Shown here: in pieces, positions 1 through 7,959 of the stretch
Numbering within the stretch: the first letter of the stretch is position 1
Layout: each line of letters opens with the position of its first letter
From: Entrophospora sp. SA101
Taxonomy: Eukaryota > Glomeromycota > Glomeromycetes > Entrophosporales > Entrophosporaceae
Assembly: GCA_958430865.1 (NCBI GenBank)
Contig: CAUDNR010000298.1
Location: 7,099-18,797 of the forward strand
Direction of reading: 5' to 3'
DNA: 11,699 nucleotides
Notes under the pieces: generated by a model
Told to the model about the DNA's origin: nothing
The model's database searches: none
Seen by the model: the letters and a program-made list of their open reading frames with translations, nothing else
Made by a program: the position numbers and the translations under genes

Positions 1-287
1 AAAATTGAATATTTTTTGATTTCCCAAAATTAGGTATTTCATACACTGCTATATATCTATCTTTGTCACCAGATGGCTACATGAAAGTAAAATAATTAGA
101 AATTCCTTTAATGGTACCAACTGTCACTTTTTTACTATGATCTGGGATTATTAGTTGAGTTAGACATTTTAAGATCACAATTTATTAATAGTATTATTTA
201 AGATTTTTTTTTTTTAAATATAATTTTATGAAAGGCTTTTTGAAGTAAATCAAATATTTTATCTATTTATATAAAAATCCAAACAAA

Positions 288-480
288 GTTCAAAACTTGT
301 ATCAATGTTTAAACTTGTGTCAAAATTAAACTTGTGTCAAAGTGTCAAAATTCAAAACTTGCATAAGTTCAAAATTTGTATAAAAATTCGACTTATATCA
401 AAGTTAAAATTTGTTAGTTCAAAACATGTATAAAGATTTAAAACTTGCATCAAATTTTAAATATTTGAAACTTGCAATGG
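288..480. repeat. Degenerate minisatellite, unit about 17-22 bp
   Basis: About nine or ten imperfect head-to-tail copies of a unit close to GTTCAAAACTTGTATAAA. Clear members begin near 288 (gttcaaaacttgtatcaa), at the two 'aaacttgtgtcaaa' copies around 310-340, near 352 (ttcaaaacttgcataa), near 369 (ttcaaaatttgtataa), near 418 (ttcaaaacatgtataaag), near 438 (ttaaaacttgcatcaa) and near 467 (gaaacttgcaatgg). Unit length drifts and units differ by substitutions and small indels, so the array is old. No protein-coding frame runs through it. Function unknown; probably neutral satellite-like DNA. Confidence 0.75.
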
Positions 481-774
481 TTTTTCTTTTATTCTAAAAA
501 TTTGGTGTAATGAACACCTGTAGATTTTTTTTTTTCAAAATTAATATTAAATTTCCCTCATTTTTTAATAGTAAATTGATTGACAATTCTCTCATTTATT
601 CGCAGATCGTCAATTAAATTTTTATCCATATATAGGTCTTAAATGAGTAAGAATTTGATGGTGATATTCATTGTTAATTGAAACTTTTCTATAAGAATAT
701 TATTGATGAAAACCAGAGATATTTATATTTAATTAACATAAGAAAAAGATCAAAAATTTGCCATGTCACAATCT

Positions 775-960
775 CCTTCCAAAAGCGCAAGTCGTGCGGC
801 ATTCGTGCGGCTTTTTGCTGATTGTCTCTTTCGCGCAATCAACATTTTCACCATATTTGCAAAAATTGTGTCGTACGGCAAATGTTTTGTTTCTTATAAC
901 TACTCATAGTAATCGTGCATGCAATGCTTTTGCAAGGCGAGGAGAGGCATGATCAAATGA
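775..960. other. Small GC-richer island, no recognised gene
   Basis: This stretch contains many CG dinucleotides in an otherwise very AT-rich background, including a short direct repeat 'gtgcggcattcgtgcggc' near 794. The plus strand has a 64-codon open frame, but it begins at TTG and I recognise nothing in it. The minus strand carries a shorter Cys-rich frame ending in a TGA near 770. Neither is convincing. The island may be a remnant of a gene or transposon whose base composition has not yet decayed to background. Confidence 0.4.
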
Positions 961-1211
961 GCCAGCAAAATTCTATGTTTCTCAACCCAATTTTTTGGAA
1001 GGAATATTTTGTTTTCACTGGGTGGTAAAATTTCAAAAAAAAAATTTTTTATTTTTCTGAAATCGATCTACGCGATTCAATGTAAATACGTGATAAACGT
1101 TTATCATACAATAATAATAAATATCTTTTTCCAATCGAAGAGAACTGTTTGGTAAGAATAACAATAAATTTTGTTTATTTTACATTTTAAGAAGAGTCAT
1201 GTAATTTTTTC
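961..1211. other. AT-rich non-coding DNA with a 16-bp palindrome
   Basis: No coding signal is visible. The one discrete structure is the perfect palindrome TGATAAACGTTTATCA at 1091-1106. It could be a dimeric transcription-factor site or chance. Homopolymer A and T runs near 1034-1060 are typical of the background. Confidence 0.5.
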
Positions 1212-1690
1212 GACAATTGAATTAATTATTGTTTTTTGCTATCGTGTATATGCCATTAAGAATGCTTCTTTTTGTTGGTGGCGAAGCATCTTTCTCTTCG
1301 TTTAATATTTAATTAGGGTGATGAAGACCATAATACCGTTGATTTGTTTATTTACTTTATAAGAAAAGCATCATTTTCTATTATTATTCGAATTGATTAT
1401 TGTTTAACTAACTAAAAATGCTAAAAAATGTCTTTTTAGATCATACCATAAATTTGTTTCCTTTTTATAAAAGCATTGTTATTGTGCATTTAACTAATTA
1501 TTTGACAATTGAATTGATTATTCGTTAATTTTTAAAGAAAAGCATTATGCACTAAAAATGCTAAAAACAAAGTATTGTGCATCGAATTAATTGAGAATTG
1601 AATTGATTATTTCGTATGCTTTTAATTGAGAAAAACCATTATTGTTTAATTGATTGCTTGACAATTAAATTGGCTATTTGTTTATTATTA
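1212..1690. repeat. Field of diverged direct repeats, irregular spacing
   Basis: The core 'GACAATTGAATTGATTATT' recurs at 1212-1231, 1390-1402 (right half only), 1504-1522, 1593-1612 and 1660-1680. A companion block, ACTAAAAATGCTAAAAA, occurs at 1411-1427 and 1551-1567, and 'AAGCATTRTT/AAAGCATTATG' pieces lie between them. Spacing is irregular (roughly 70-115 bp between the last four, wider before), so this is a decayed higher-order tandem array and not a clean satellite. No ORF of interest crosses it. Confidence 0.6.
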
Positions 1691-1757
1691 AAAATAAAAA
1701 ATATTTTAAAAGACCTAGTAGGTTTCTTGCAAATACAAAAAAGTCTTGGGGTTTTTT

Positions 1758-2256
1758 TTAACAACAAACGACCAATTTTTGTTTTTTAATTGTGGCAACA
1801 GAGCATCTTCTTTGCAATTTTCCAAAGTACTTGGCAATAAAATCATTTACCTCATTAAGAAATTCATCAGAAATATGTGAATTATGTAGTTTTTTAATGC
1901 CACAATCCTATCTTCACTAGTTCTTTCATTATTATAATTTATACTTTTATAACCATTTAACCAAGTAGCTTTGAATATAGTTGCAAAATTACCTTCAGTC
2001 ATCTTTTCAATATTTGTTAAATCATTATAATGAATCAATTGAAGATAGTCACTATAATGATACTTAGTTGCTTTAAGTTTTGTGCTTTAATCAGCTCATC
2101 TAATGTTTCATTACCACTAGTCCCATTCTTCAGTTAATAGCTTTGGATCACATGATTGACACCATTGCAAGTTGGACATTTCCCAAAATATTCATCTCTT
2201 ATATCAGAATATTCATCATTATTGTCATGATGATTGTTTTCATCCAAAGTGGTTTC
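1758..2256 (-). pseudogene. Decayed protein-kinase gene of the expanded Glomeromycotina family
   Basis: Read on the minus strand, the family pattern survives but is spread over several frames. From upstream to downstream these are: a CPTCN finger half (2164-2178) after an acidic Asp/Asn-rich lead; a CDPKLLTEEW block in the next frame (second finger half, near 2152); TSGNETLDELIKAQNLK in a third frame; then a continuous piece from ATKYHYSDYLQ to IHYNDLTNIEKMTEGNF and ATIFKATWLNGY, reaching the beta-3 lysine motif VALKN. Another shift leads into the family's LHNSHISDEFL tail near 1860, and one more into a Lys/Arg-rich end that stops at 1758-1760. At least four frameshifts plus a stop break the gene. 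The glycine-rich loop, usually IGEGGF, reads MTEGNF. The C-lobe, catalytic loop and DFG region are absent, so no active kinase can be made. Family identity is from memory of Rhizophagus-type kinases; the segment after DEFL is the least certain. Confidence 0.8.
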
Positions 2257-2332
2257 AAAAAAAAAAATTTCTCTTTTTTTTTTCAGCCACAAATATGTAT
2301 CACACAAGATATATTTTAGACACCGTGTAATC

Positions 2333-2488
2333 CCTGTCCCCTGTCCTTTTCAATATTTACCCACAAAATCTGCAAAAGGACAGGGGAAAACCATGGGACC
2401 ATAGTGGCATGAAAGTGGGACAAGACACACTGTTCCCCGACCTTTTCAAGTTTTCCAAGTAAAAAATTGAAAAAGGACAGGAGACAGG
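2333..2488. repeat. GC-rich foldback element with four GGACAGG-type arms
   Basis: The outer arms are 2333-2354 (cctgtcccctgtccttttcaat) and 2466-2488, which is its near-perfect reverse complement (one substitution and one extra base). Between them lie a second inverted pair of the same motif: 2371-2390 (tgcaaaaggacaggggaaaa) and 2431-2450 (tgttccccgaccttttcaag). The result is a nested palindrome of about 156 bp able to form a long cruciform or hairpin. GC-rich flanks reach from about 2318 to 2515. It has no coding content and no clear target-site duplication. It looks like a foldback or MITE-type repeat, or a dispersed short repeat in inverted orientation. Confidence 0.75.
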
Positions 2489-2515
2489 TTTGCTATGCCG
2501 CACCTGCCCCTCAGT

Positions 2516-3114
2516 TTTTTTCACATAATTTCTTGAATAGAACTGGAAATCACAATAAAGATGATCAATCCGTAATTTTTGTACCAATAATATTGTTAGA
2601 TATGAGATCAGTTGATTGATGATAACAAAAAGAAATTGATTTCCAGGTTGAAAATTGTTAATATTTCCTTTATTGAAAAGTTATTCCAAAAGAGTATGAA
2701 TTCAAGTTGCTTATGTACATTTCAATTAATTATAAAATATATAATAAATAACAGGACATATTCACTCTGCAATGCTATCATCAATAATTGTTTCCAACAA
2801 GAGATTGTGATTAAGGATACTGGCTGCAACTTTTGATGATGGTTGCTACCATATTTGCGTCATATATATAAAAATGATTGCAACTGTCTTTACGACCATT
2901 TTGTTTCCTTTTTTGGATTGCGACATGGAACACTAATTGTGATCAAAAATTTAATTAATTATCTATATTAAGTAATAAATCATGCATAATAATAAAATTT
3001 CTAACCTAATTTGTTATAAAAAATGTGACTCAATTTTTAGTATATAAACAAGGTGAGAAAATTGCACCTTACATTTTCAAAATTTCAGGATTCTTCCATC
3101 CCTATATGTGATTT
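2516..3114. other. AT-rich non-coding stretch
   Basis: I see no supported gene. A 74-codon plus-strand frame at 2612-2836 has no recognisable motif and normal background composition, so I treat it as chance. A short block at 2829-2857 (starting ctgcaactttt, ending ctacca) resembles 3276-3303 in the same orientation, suggesting two diverged copies of one repeat. Confidence 0.5.
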
Positions 3115-3184
3115 TTCATTATAGAGAGTGTTTACTAAGATTATAGAGAGATTTTACTTAGTATTCATTATAGAGAGCGAACTG
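3115..3184. mobile_element. Solo terminal fragment of a pogo/Tigger-like element
   Basis: Three subterminal copies of a TTCATTATAGAGAG-like motif (3115-3128, 3141-3150 truncated, 3164-3177) lead to an end that reads ...TTCATTATAGAGAGCGAACTG, followed by TA at 3185-3186. This aligns closely with the right terminus of the element at 9805-10675 (ttcactatatcgagcg, then ccgactg and TA). Reading inward on the minus strand the end is CAGTTCGCTCTCTATAATGA. I found no matching left end upstream, so this is a truncated copy or solo end of a related family. Confidence 0.55.
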
Positions 3185-3186
3185 TA

Positions 3187-4519
3187 TATTAATTTATTGT
3201 ATTGTGAACTGTGAAGTTTGGGGTGTATCACAGATATTTAAAAATAGTTAAAATAATAATACAAAATCTGTATACTGCAACTTCTGGTGGGATTGTTACC
3301 AATACACTTTATTTTCTTTAAACAAAGTCACTAACACTAGCCTCATTGGACTCTAACCAACCAAAATATAATATTCATCACACTGTCCAACCAAAATACT
3401 CAAGTATACTTATAAATTCCTCGAAGTAGTCTTTCAACTTCCTTTAAAACCAGCATCTATATATTATTCTCTCAAAGAATATCCACTAGTGTTCAAGATA
3501 ATAGTTATTCCTAGGAGCGTCCCTCATCAGATCAACAATAATTAATAGAAGATAGTGAAGAGTTTTGGTTTATAAAACGATTAGTGTTTCAATAAGTAAG
3601 AAGATACCCATGGGGGTTATATTGCCAAAATAGTAGTAGCTTTATTATTTTGATTATAATATTGTTATTACAAGCATTAGAAGTTATTATTTTCAAAGGA
3701 GTATGTGTGAGAACATGATGAGAAGAGGACTTCAACTTCCTCTCTCTTAAATACTTTTTAATATTAAAGTGATACAAATTCGTAAGCAGCTTTGCTTACA
3801 TGGCTCTTCGCCAAGAACGAATTTTAATTCTAAGAATGAATTGAATTCGTTACTTCCCTATTCTAACTATTTATATATATATATAATGATAAATATGGAT
3901 AAATTGAACATGTTACTTCCTGAAGTAAATTTAAATAATAAATAATTGGAAAAATGTTTGTAGTAAAAAAAATAATAAATATTTTGCTAATATATACTAA
4001 ATATAGAAATTTAATTAAAATTGATTAAAATAGAAGTGATTTATGAATTATTGCCATATATAGAAGGGAAGTGGTTTTTATCGCCAGTCCACAGTATGTA
4101 TGTATATTTTAAACACCCATACAATAACTAGTACATAACATATCTTGGATCTGTCACAATTATACATGCAGAACAAATTGATTTGCTGATGTCAAAAGTC
4201 AAAATTATCCCAATTTTGAAGGTCGAAAGTCAAAATTAATTATGGCATTTACTATTAAAAACATAAATGTAACATCCCTTTACGACATGTGTAACCACCT
4301 TTACAACAGTGTCAAAATACTTTGGGCTGCATGTATAGTCACAATATTCACTTTTTTATTCATTGTTAATTATTCTGATAAATAGTAAATAATTTGCAAG
4401 AATTTAAATATTTTAGGTACAAATAAAATAACAACTTTTGCACTAAACAACATTATAAAAAACATTATAAATTTCAAGTGTTTGTTATTATAAAAATGCG
4501 TAAAACTATCCACAAAGGA
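3187..4519. other. AT-rich non-coding region downstream of the effector-like gene
   Basis: No supported coding sequence. Small structures are: a 7-bp hairpin with a GCTT loop (3782-3799); an inverted repeat with AACGAATT/AATTCGTT arms (3816-3851); a short TA microsatellite near 3872-3885; a twice-repeated GTCRAAAGTCAAAATTA (4191-4207 and 4222-4238, 31 bp apart); and a weak duplication of a CCTTTACRACA core near 4277 and 4297. A 62-codon minus-strand frame at 3589-3777 is low-complexity and not convincing. Confidence 0.5.
3782..3851. repeat. Two adjacent hairpins
   Basis: GTAAGCA (3782-3788) pairs with TGCTTAC (3793-3799) across a GCTT loop. Seventeen bases later AACGAATT (3816-3823) pairs with AATTCGTT (3844-3851), with partial extension inward. 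Such clustered short palindromes often mark the remains of small non-autonomous elements. No target duplication could be identified. Confidence 0.45.
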
Positions 4520-4523
4520 AGGA

Positions 4524-5930
4524 TCAACATCCTAATATTTTTTTAAAAATATATTTGTCATGTTCCATCCTAATTGGTTTTCCACAGTCTACCTCATGAT
4601 GCCAAGGAACGGAGTTGTTTATAAAATAAGGATAAAAAACTTTTCCATTTAACCCACTCCAAACGAAGTCTACAATTCTCATTTGCCTCATATCAATTGA
4701 AACCAAGATACTTGATGCTTGTAGGTTACCATGTACAAAGTCTCTATCATGCAAGATTTTAATAGTCTCTTCTGCTTTCTTGAACAATACTTTTTGATCT
4801 AGCTTAAGATCATGCATGGCAGTGTAAATATCAACATATTCTGTCAGGTATTCCATAACAACCATAGACCAGCCAGGTATTTTATTATATGCATAGAATT
4901 TAGGTGCTATTCCTTGATCCGCACAATAAATATGAGCATCTATACCATATCTTTTAACAAATTTCACTAATATTAATTTACCCAAAAAAGCTCCAGACAA
5001 TCCTTTCACTAAAAACAATAGTTTTTCATTATGTAGCTGTTTCATATAAGAAAAAGTAAAACTTGTTTCTCCTATCATGAACTGACAAATTTGTGGAAAG
5101 TTTTCAGGCCGCAAGAGAGCATTGTTCTCAATACATCGAATTTGTTCATAACATGTCAGATAATAATTCTTTAATTCTTTGATCCCAACTTTCAATGCCA
5201 GTAAGGCATGAGTTAGTGATTCCATTGCACTTAAGTCATTCTTCATAAACAAAAGTGGGAACATTGGCGTGAGAGGTTCCATTGTGAATTCCTTGCCTAA
5301 AACAGCTCCACCAATGCCAAGATAAGGACCTGCGAGATAGAGAAGGAAAGCGGGGTTAAGACCTTGACATATTACATTATTTCTGTTCAAAGCAACTTGT
5401 TTTGCATAAGATGCGCAAGCCTGCACATATGCACATCCGCCTCCTTCCCCAATCTCATTTTTTATTTCACCGATAAGGAGTACAAATGATAATTGTCCAA
5501 TGATAACAACAGAGCCTATATCAGCTTCTTGATGGTCAGCAGGAAGTGGTAGTTTGTCAACAGGTTCATTAAAATAATTTGACAGCCACAAGTTGAACTC
5601 TGATTTTCTTTCTTTTTCATACTTAAAAACTTTTTCCATCAATTTAACTAATTCTATGACTGATCTACAATCATCTTTTGTAATTTTAAGTTCATGACAA
5701 TTTGCTTGAAAAGTTGCAAACACTCTATGGTATAATGTAATTGGAGTGCTTGAATGTGGTCTGTGATTGTAAATAAAAGGTTCTTGAACCTTCAACATTT
5801 CTTTTGGTTTACAGAACAATGATGGTGTTTTCATTTTTGAGATACGCTTGATTTTTTGCTCCATTTCTTCATAAGTATTTTTGTCTGCTAGAACTAGTAG
5901 AAGAGTTAGTGATATTGTAAAACCATACAT
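4524..5930 (-). CDS. Effector-like protein: PD-(D/E)XK nuclease-like domain fused to a degenerate kinase-like domain
   Basis: This is an intact 468-codon intronless frame from ATG (5928-5930, A at -3) to TGA (4524-4526). An in-frame TAA lies upstream near 6010 with no earlier ATG between. Residues 3-15 (GFTISLTLLLVLA) are hydrophobic and could be a short secretion signal; Met23 or Met33 are alternative starts. Residues about 65-130 are helical and charged. Residues about 131-180 fit the core of a PD-(D/E)XK nuclease: D137 in 'ADIGS', a hydrophobic strand, E155-I-K157, then a helix with Q170 and Y175. Residues about 305-462 are kinase-like: K323 in a beta-3-like 'LILVKFVK', a hinge near 'VVMEYLTEY', and a catalytic loop HGNLQASSI at 400-408. 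In the loop N402 replaces the catalytic Asp and S407 the metal-binding Asn. 'IVDF' follows with D421 (DFG equivalent), then 'PW..EV' and 'MEHDKY' tail motifs typical of the Rhizophagus family. Inference: a CR-like (Crinkler-RHS-type) effector or conflict protein with a possible nuclease and a probable pseudokinase. Substrate, location and partners are unknown. A small hairpin (4520-4533) overlaps the stop codon. Confidence 0.85.
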   Translation of the reverse strand: MYGFTISLTLLLVLADKNTYEEMEQKIKRISKMKTPSLFCKPKEMLKVQEPFIYNHRPHSSTPITLYHRVFATFQANCHELKITKDDCRSVIELVKLMEKVFKYEKERKSEFNLWLSNYFNEPVDKLPLPADHQEADIGSVVIIGQLSFVLLIGEIKNEIGEGGGCAYVQACASYAKQVALNRNNVICQGLNPAFLLYLAGPYLGIGGAVLGKEFTMEPLTPMFPLLFMKNDLSAMESLTHALLALKVGIKELKNYYLTCYEQIRCIENNALLRPENFPQICQFMIGETSFTFSYMKQLHNEKLLFLVKGLSGAFLGKLILVKFVKRYGIDAHIYCADQGIAPKFYAYNKIPGWSMVVMEYLTEYVDIYTAMHDLKLDQKVLFKKAEETIKILHDRDFVHGNLQASSILVSIDMRQMRIVDFVWSGLNGKVFYPYFINNSVPWHHEVDCGKPIRMEHDKYIFKKILGC

Positions 5931-7802
5931 AATACAGACAGATAATTTACATATAAAAAAAGATAGATGATAATATTGTGCAGGTAATATGTCAAATGGA
6001 ATGGATGAAAGTTAATTTTATCACCAATGTATATAACCCAGAATTTGTATTGTGAAATCTTTTACCTGTCTTTTTTTTTGAATTTTTCAATTTGACAATT
6101 TTATTTTCTAAATATTTTATCTTTTCTTCCAATTTCTAAAGAGAATGATTATTTTGTAAAGATCAGATTAATATCTACAATATTGACCATAATTGAATAT
6201 TAAATATTAATGTATTGAAATAAATAATATGATTATACTTGTGTATGGTTTTCATTAGTTTCTTTGAGAGGTGATCGTAAAGATGATGTTTTACTAGATT
6301 GTATTAAACAAGTATACATATACAAAAAAATTTTTTAATTCAGTCTGTTTTTTATATGAACTAGAGTGACGACAAGTGGTGGGCAATAAATACCACCACC
6401 ATTCTTATGTTAAACACTTACTTGCGTCTCTCTCTTGGTTGTTGCTCTTTGCTTTTTTTTTTGTCTTTTGGCATTTTGATGAAAGATTAAAAATTAAGAT
6501 TGAAATTTATACTTTTAATAGAGATGCCAGCCAAAGTTCTAATAAAAAAGAGGATGCATATAATCATTTATTTAAAAGAATAACTTATAGCCAACTAAAA
6601 AGAAATGTTTTTTGTTAAAACTTAGCAATGGAGAGTTAAGTTTATTTGATCGACAAATGTGTGACACTAATTATTTATGTATGGGCTCATAGGAGAACTT
6701 TCGATCAAATTCAATTGAGCTTGCACATTATTTACACAGTTTAAAGTACTTTTTAAGGGCACAATGTTACCATAAATAAAAAATACAATTTTTTTCATAA
6801 TTTGCTTCATAAGAACGCCAATATCCACTATGCAAAAGAATCATAAACCTCATATACTTTACTTAGAAGCGAAAATGCCACAAACTACTACTATTACTAG
6901 ATCATGTGCAATTACTATATGTCGAAGACAGTCAACAAAGGTAACTGAAAATGTTCTTTTTAAAGGCCATGCTAATAAATACTTTTCCAGGTTATGTTCA
7001 AGGAACGATGCAATTTGTTTACACGGATGTCAAATTTATTAATATATAAGGTGCGCAAAATTTATACTATTTATTATATATTTCCAGGAGATTTTTCAAC
7101 TAACTACTTTTTACTTCATTTATGAGATATAATGTGTATATCAACAACAATACTATACATAGATGTCAAAAGGCAGTAGTGGCAGTTAGTTGTTTTATAA
7201 TCACTGTTAACAATTTTGTATAATAATTTATTTTTTATTAGATAAATACAATAAATAAAAAATAAAAATATACTACTTGGTAAACATGGAGGAAAACTTG
7301 TACGTTTTATATAAGTGAAATAGATCAATTAAACTCATGTTTTACTTGGCAAAATATAAACTTCTACATGCAAGGATTTAGTTGAAACTTAGATCAACAA
7401 CGTTTTAAATAATTTTATTAAAGAAAAAAATATTTCTCTCAAAAAAATAAATCAAAATTAATTCATTAATATTATTTTCTTTTGGTACATAGTAAACGAT
7501 AAAAAAATTTATTGCAAATTTCGTGTAACATATCTGACCAATCATATGAATGTCCTTCTATGATGTATGCCCCTATTGATTTTTTTTTGTTGACGCGATT
7601 GATTTTTTTTTGGAAAACAATTTATTTTTTAATGATGATAAAACGTGAGTGTTGTTTGGTACGGTTTGGTTCTGAAGACGTGTTAATAACTAACCAGAGG
7701 TAGCTTGTATTGATATGTCTTATTGAAATCAAAATGCAGAGCAGATCTTGCTGGGTAATTATAAGATTCTCATCGATAGTAATGATTGGTGATTTGCTTT
7801 TC
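5931..7802. other. AT-rich non-coding region upstream of the effector-like gene
   Basis: This should hold the promoter and 5' leader of the minus-strand gene ending at 5930. Two plus-strand frames were considered. The one at 6376-6618 (80 codons) starts at GTG and contains a hydrophobic run. The one at 6830-7042 (70 codons) starts at ATG and has several Cys and Arg residues. Neither shows a family motif. A third frame at 7512-7703 is low-complexity. I support no gene, RNA or complete mobile element here. Confidence 0.5.
6029..6037 (-). promoter_or_regulatory. Possible TATA-like element upstream of the 468-aa gene
   Basis: On the minus strand GTTATATAC lies about 100 bases before the ATG at 5930, a plausible place for a core promoter. 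In DNA this AT-rich such a match is common by chance, so support is weak. Confidence 0.15.
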
Positions 7803-7853
7803 GTAATTAATAATAATAATAATAATATTATTACTATTACAATAAATAATTAC
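7803..7853. repeat. AAT/ATT microsatellite palindrome
   Basis: GTAATTA (7803-7809) and TAATTAC (7847-7853) enclose a run of AAT repeats that switches to ATT repeats near 7829, giving an imperfect palindrome of about 50 bp. It is probably a simple-sequence expansion with a foldback inversion. Confidence 0.6.
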
Positions 7854-7959
7854 AAGAAAATGTCAAGGCAGAATTGACTGTTGAAAAAGAAACAATTCAA
7901 ATATGAAACACTGCAATATGCGATGGTTGATTATTGGAAATTAGCAAGTGTTGAAGCAC

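Noticed and set aside
288..480. CRISPR-like array
   Set aside because: Units are contiguous and degenerate, without constant repeats and unique spacers, and the window is eukaryotic.
2357..2587. 76-codon minus-strand open frame
   Set aside because: It lies almost wholly within the GC-rich foldback repeat; its apparent openness comes from the repeat composition.
2612..2836. 74-codon plus-strand open frame
   Set aside because: No motif, background composition, and its end overlaps a block that recurs at 3276 as non-coding repeat.
6376..6618. 80-codon plus-strand frame with a hydrophobic stretch
   Set aside because: It begins at GTG, the hydrophobic part arises from T-rich sequence, and no family is recognised.
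6830..7042. 70-codon plus-strand frame starting with ATG
   Set aside because: It has Cys and Arg residues but no domain pattern, no partner exons and no homologue I recognise. Not impossible, but unsupported.
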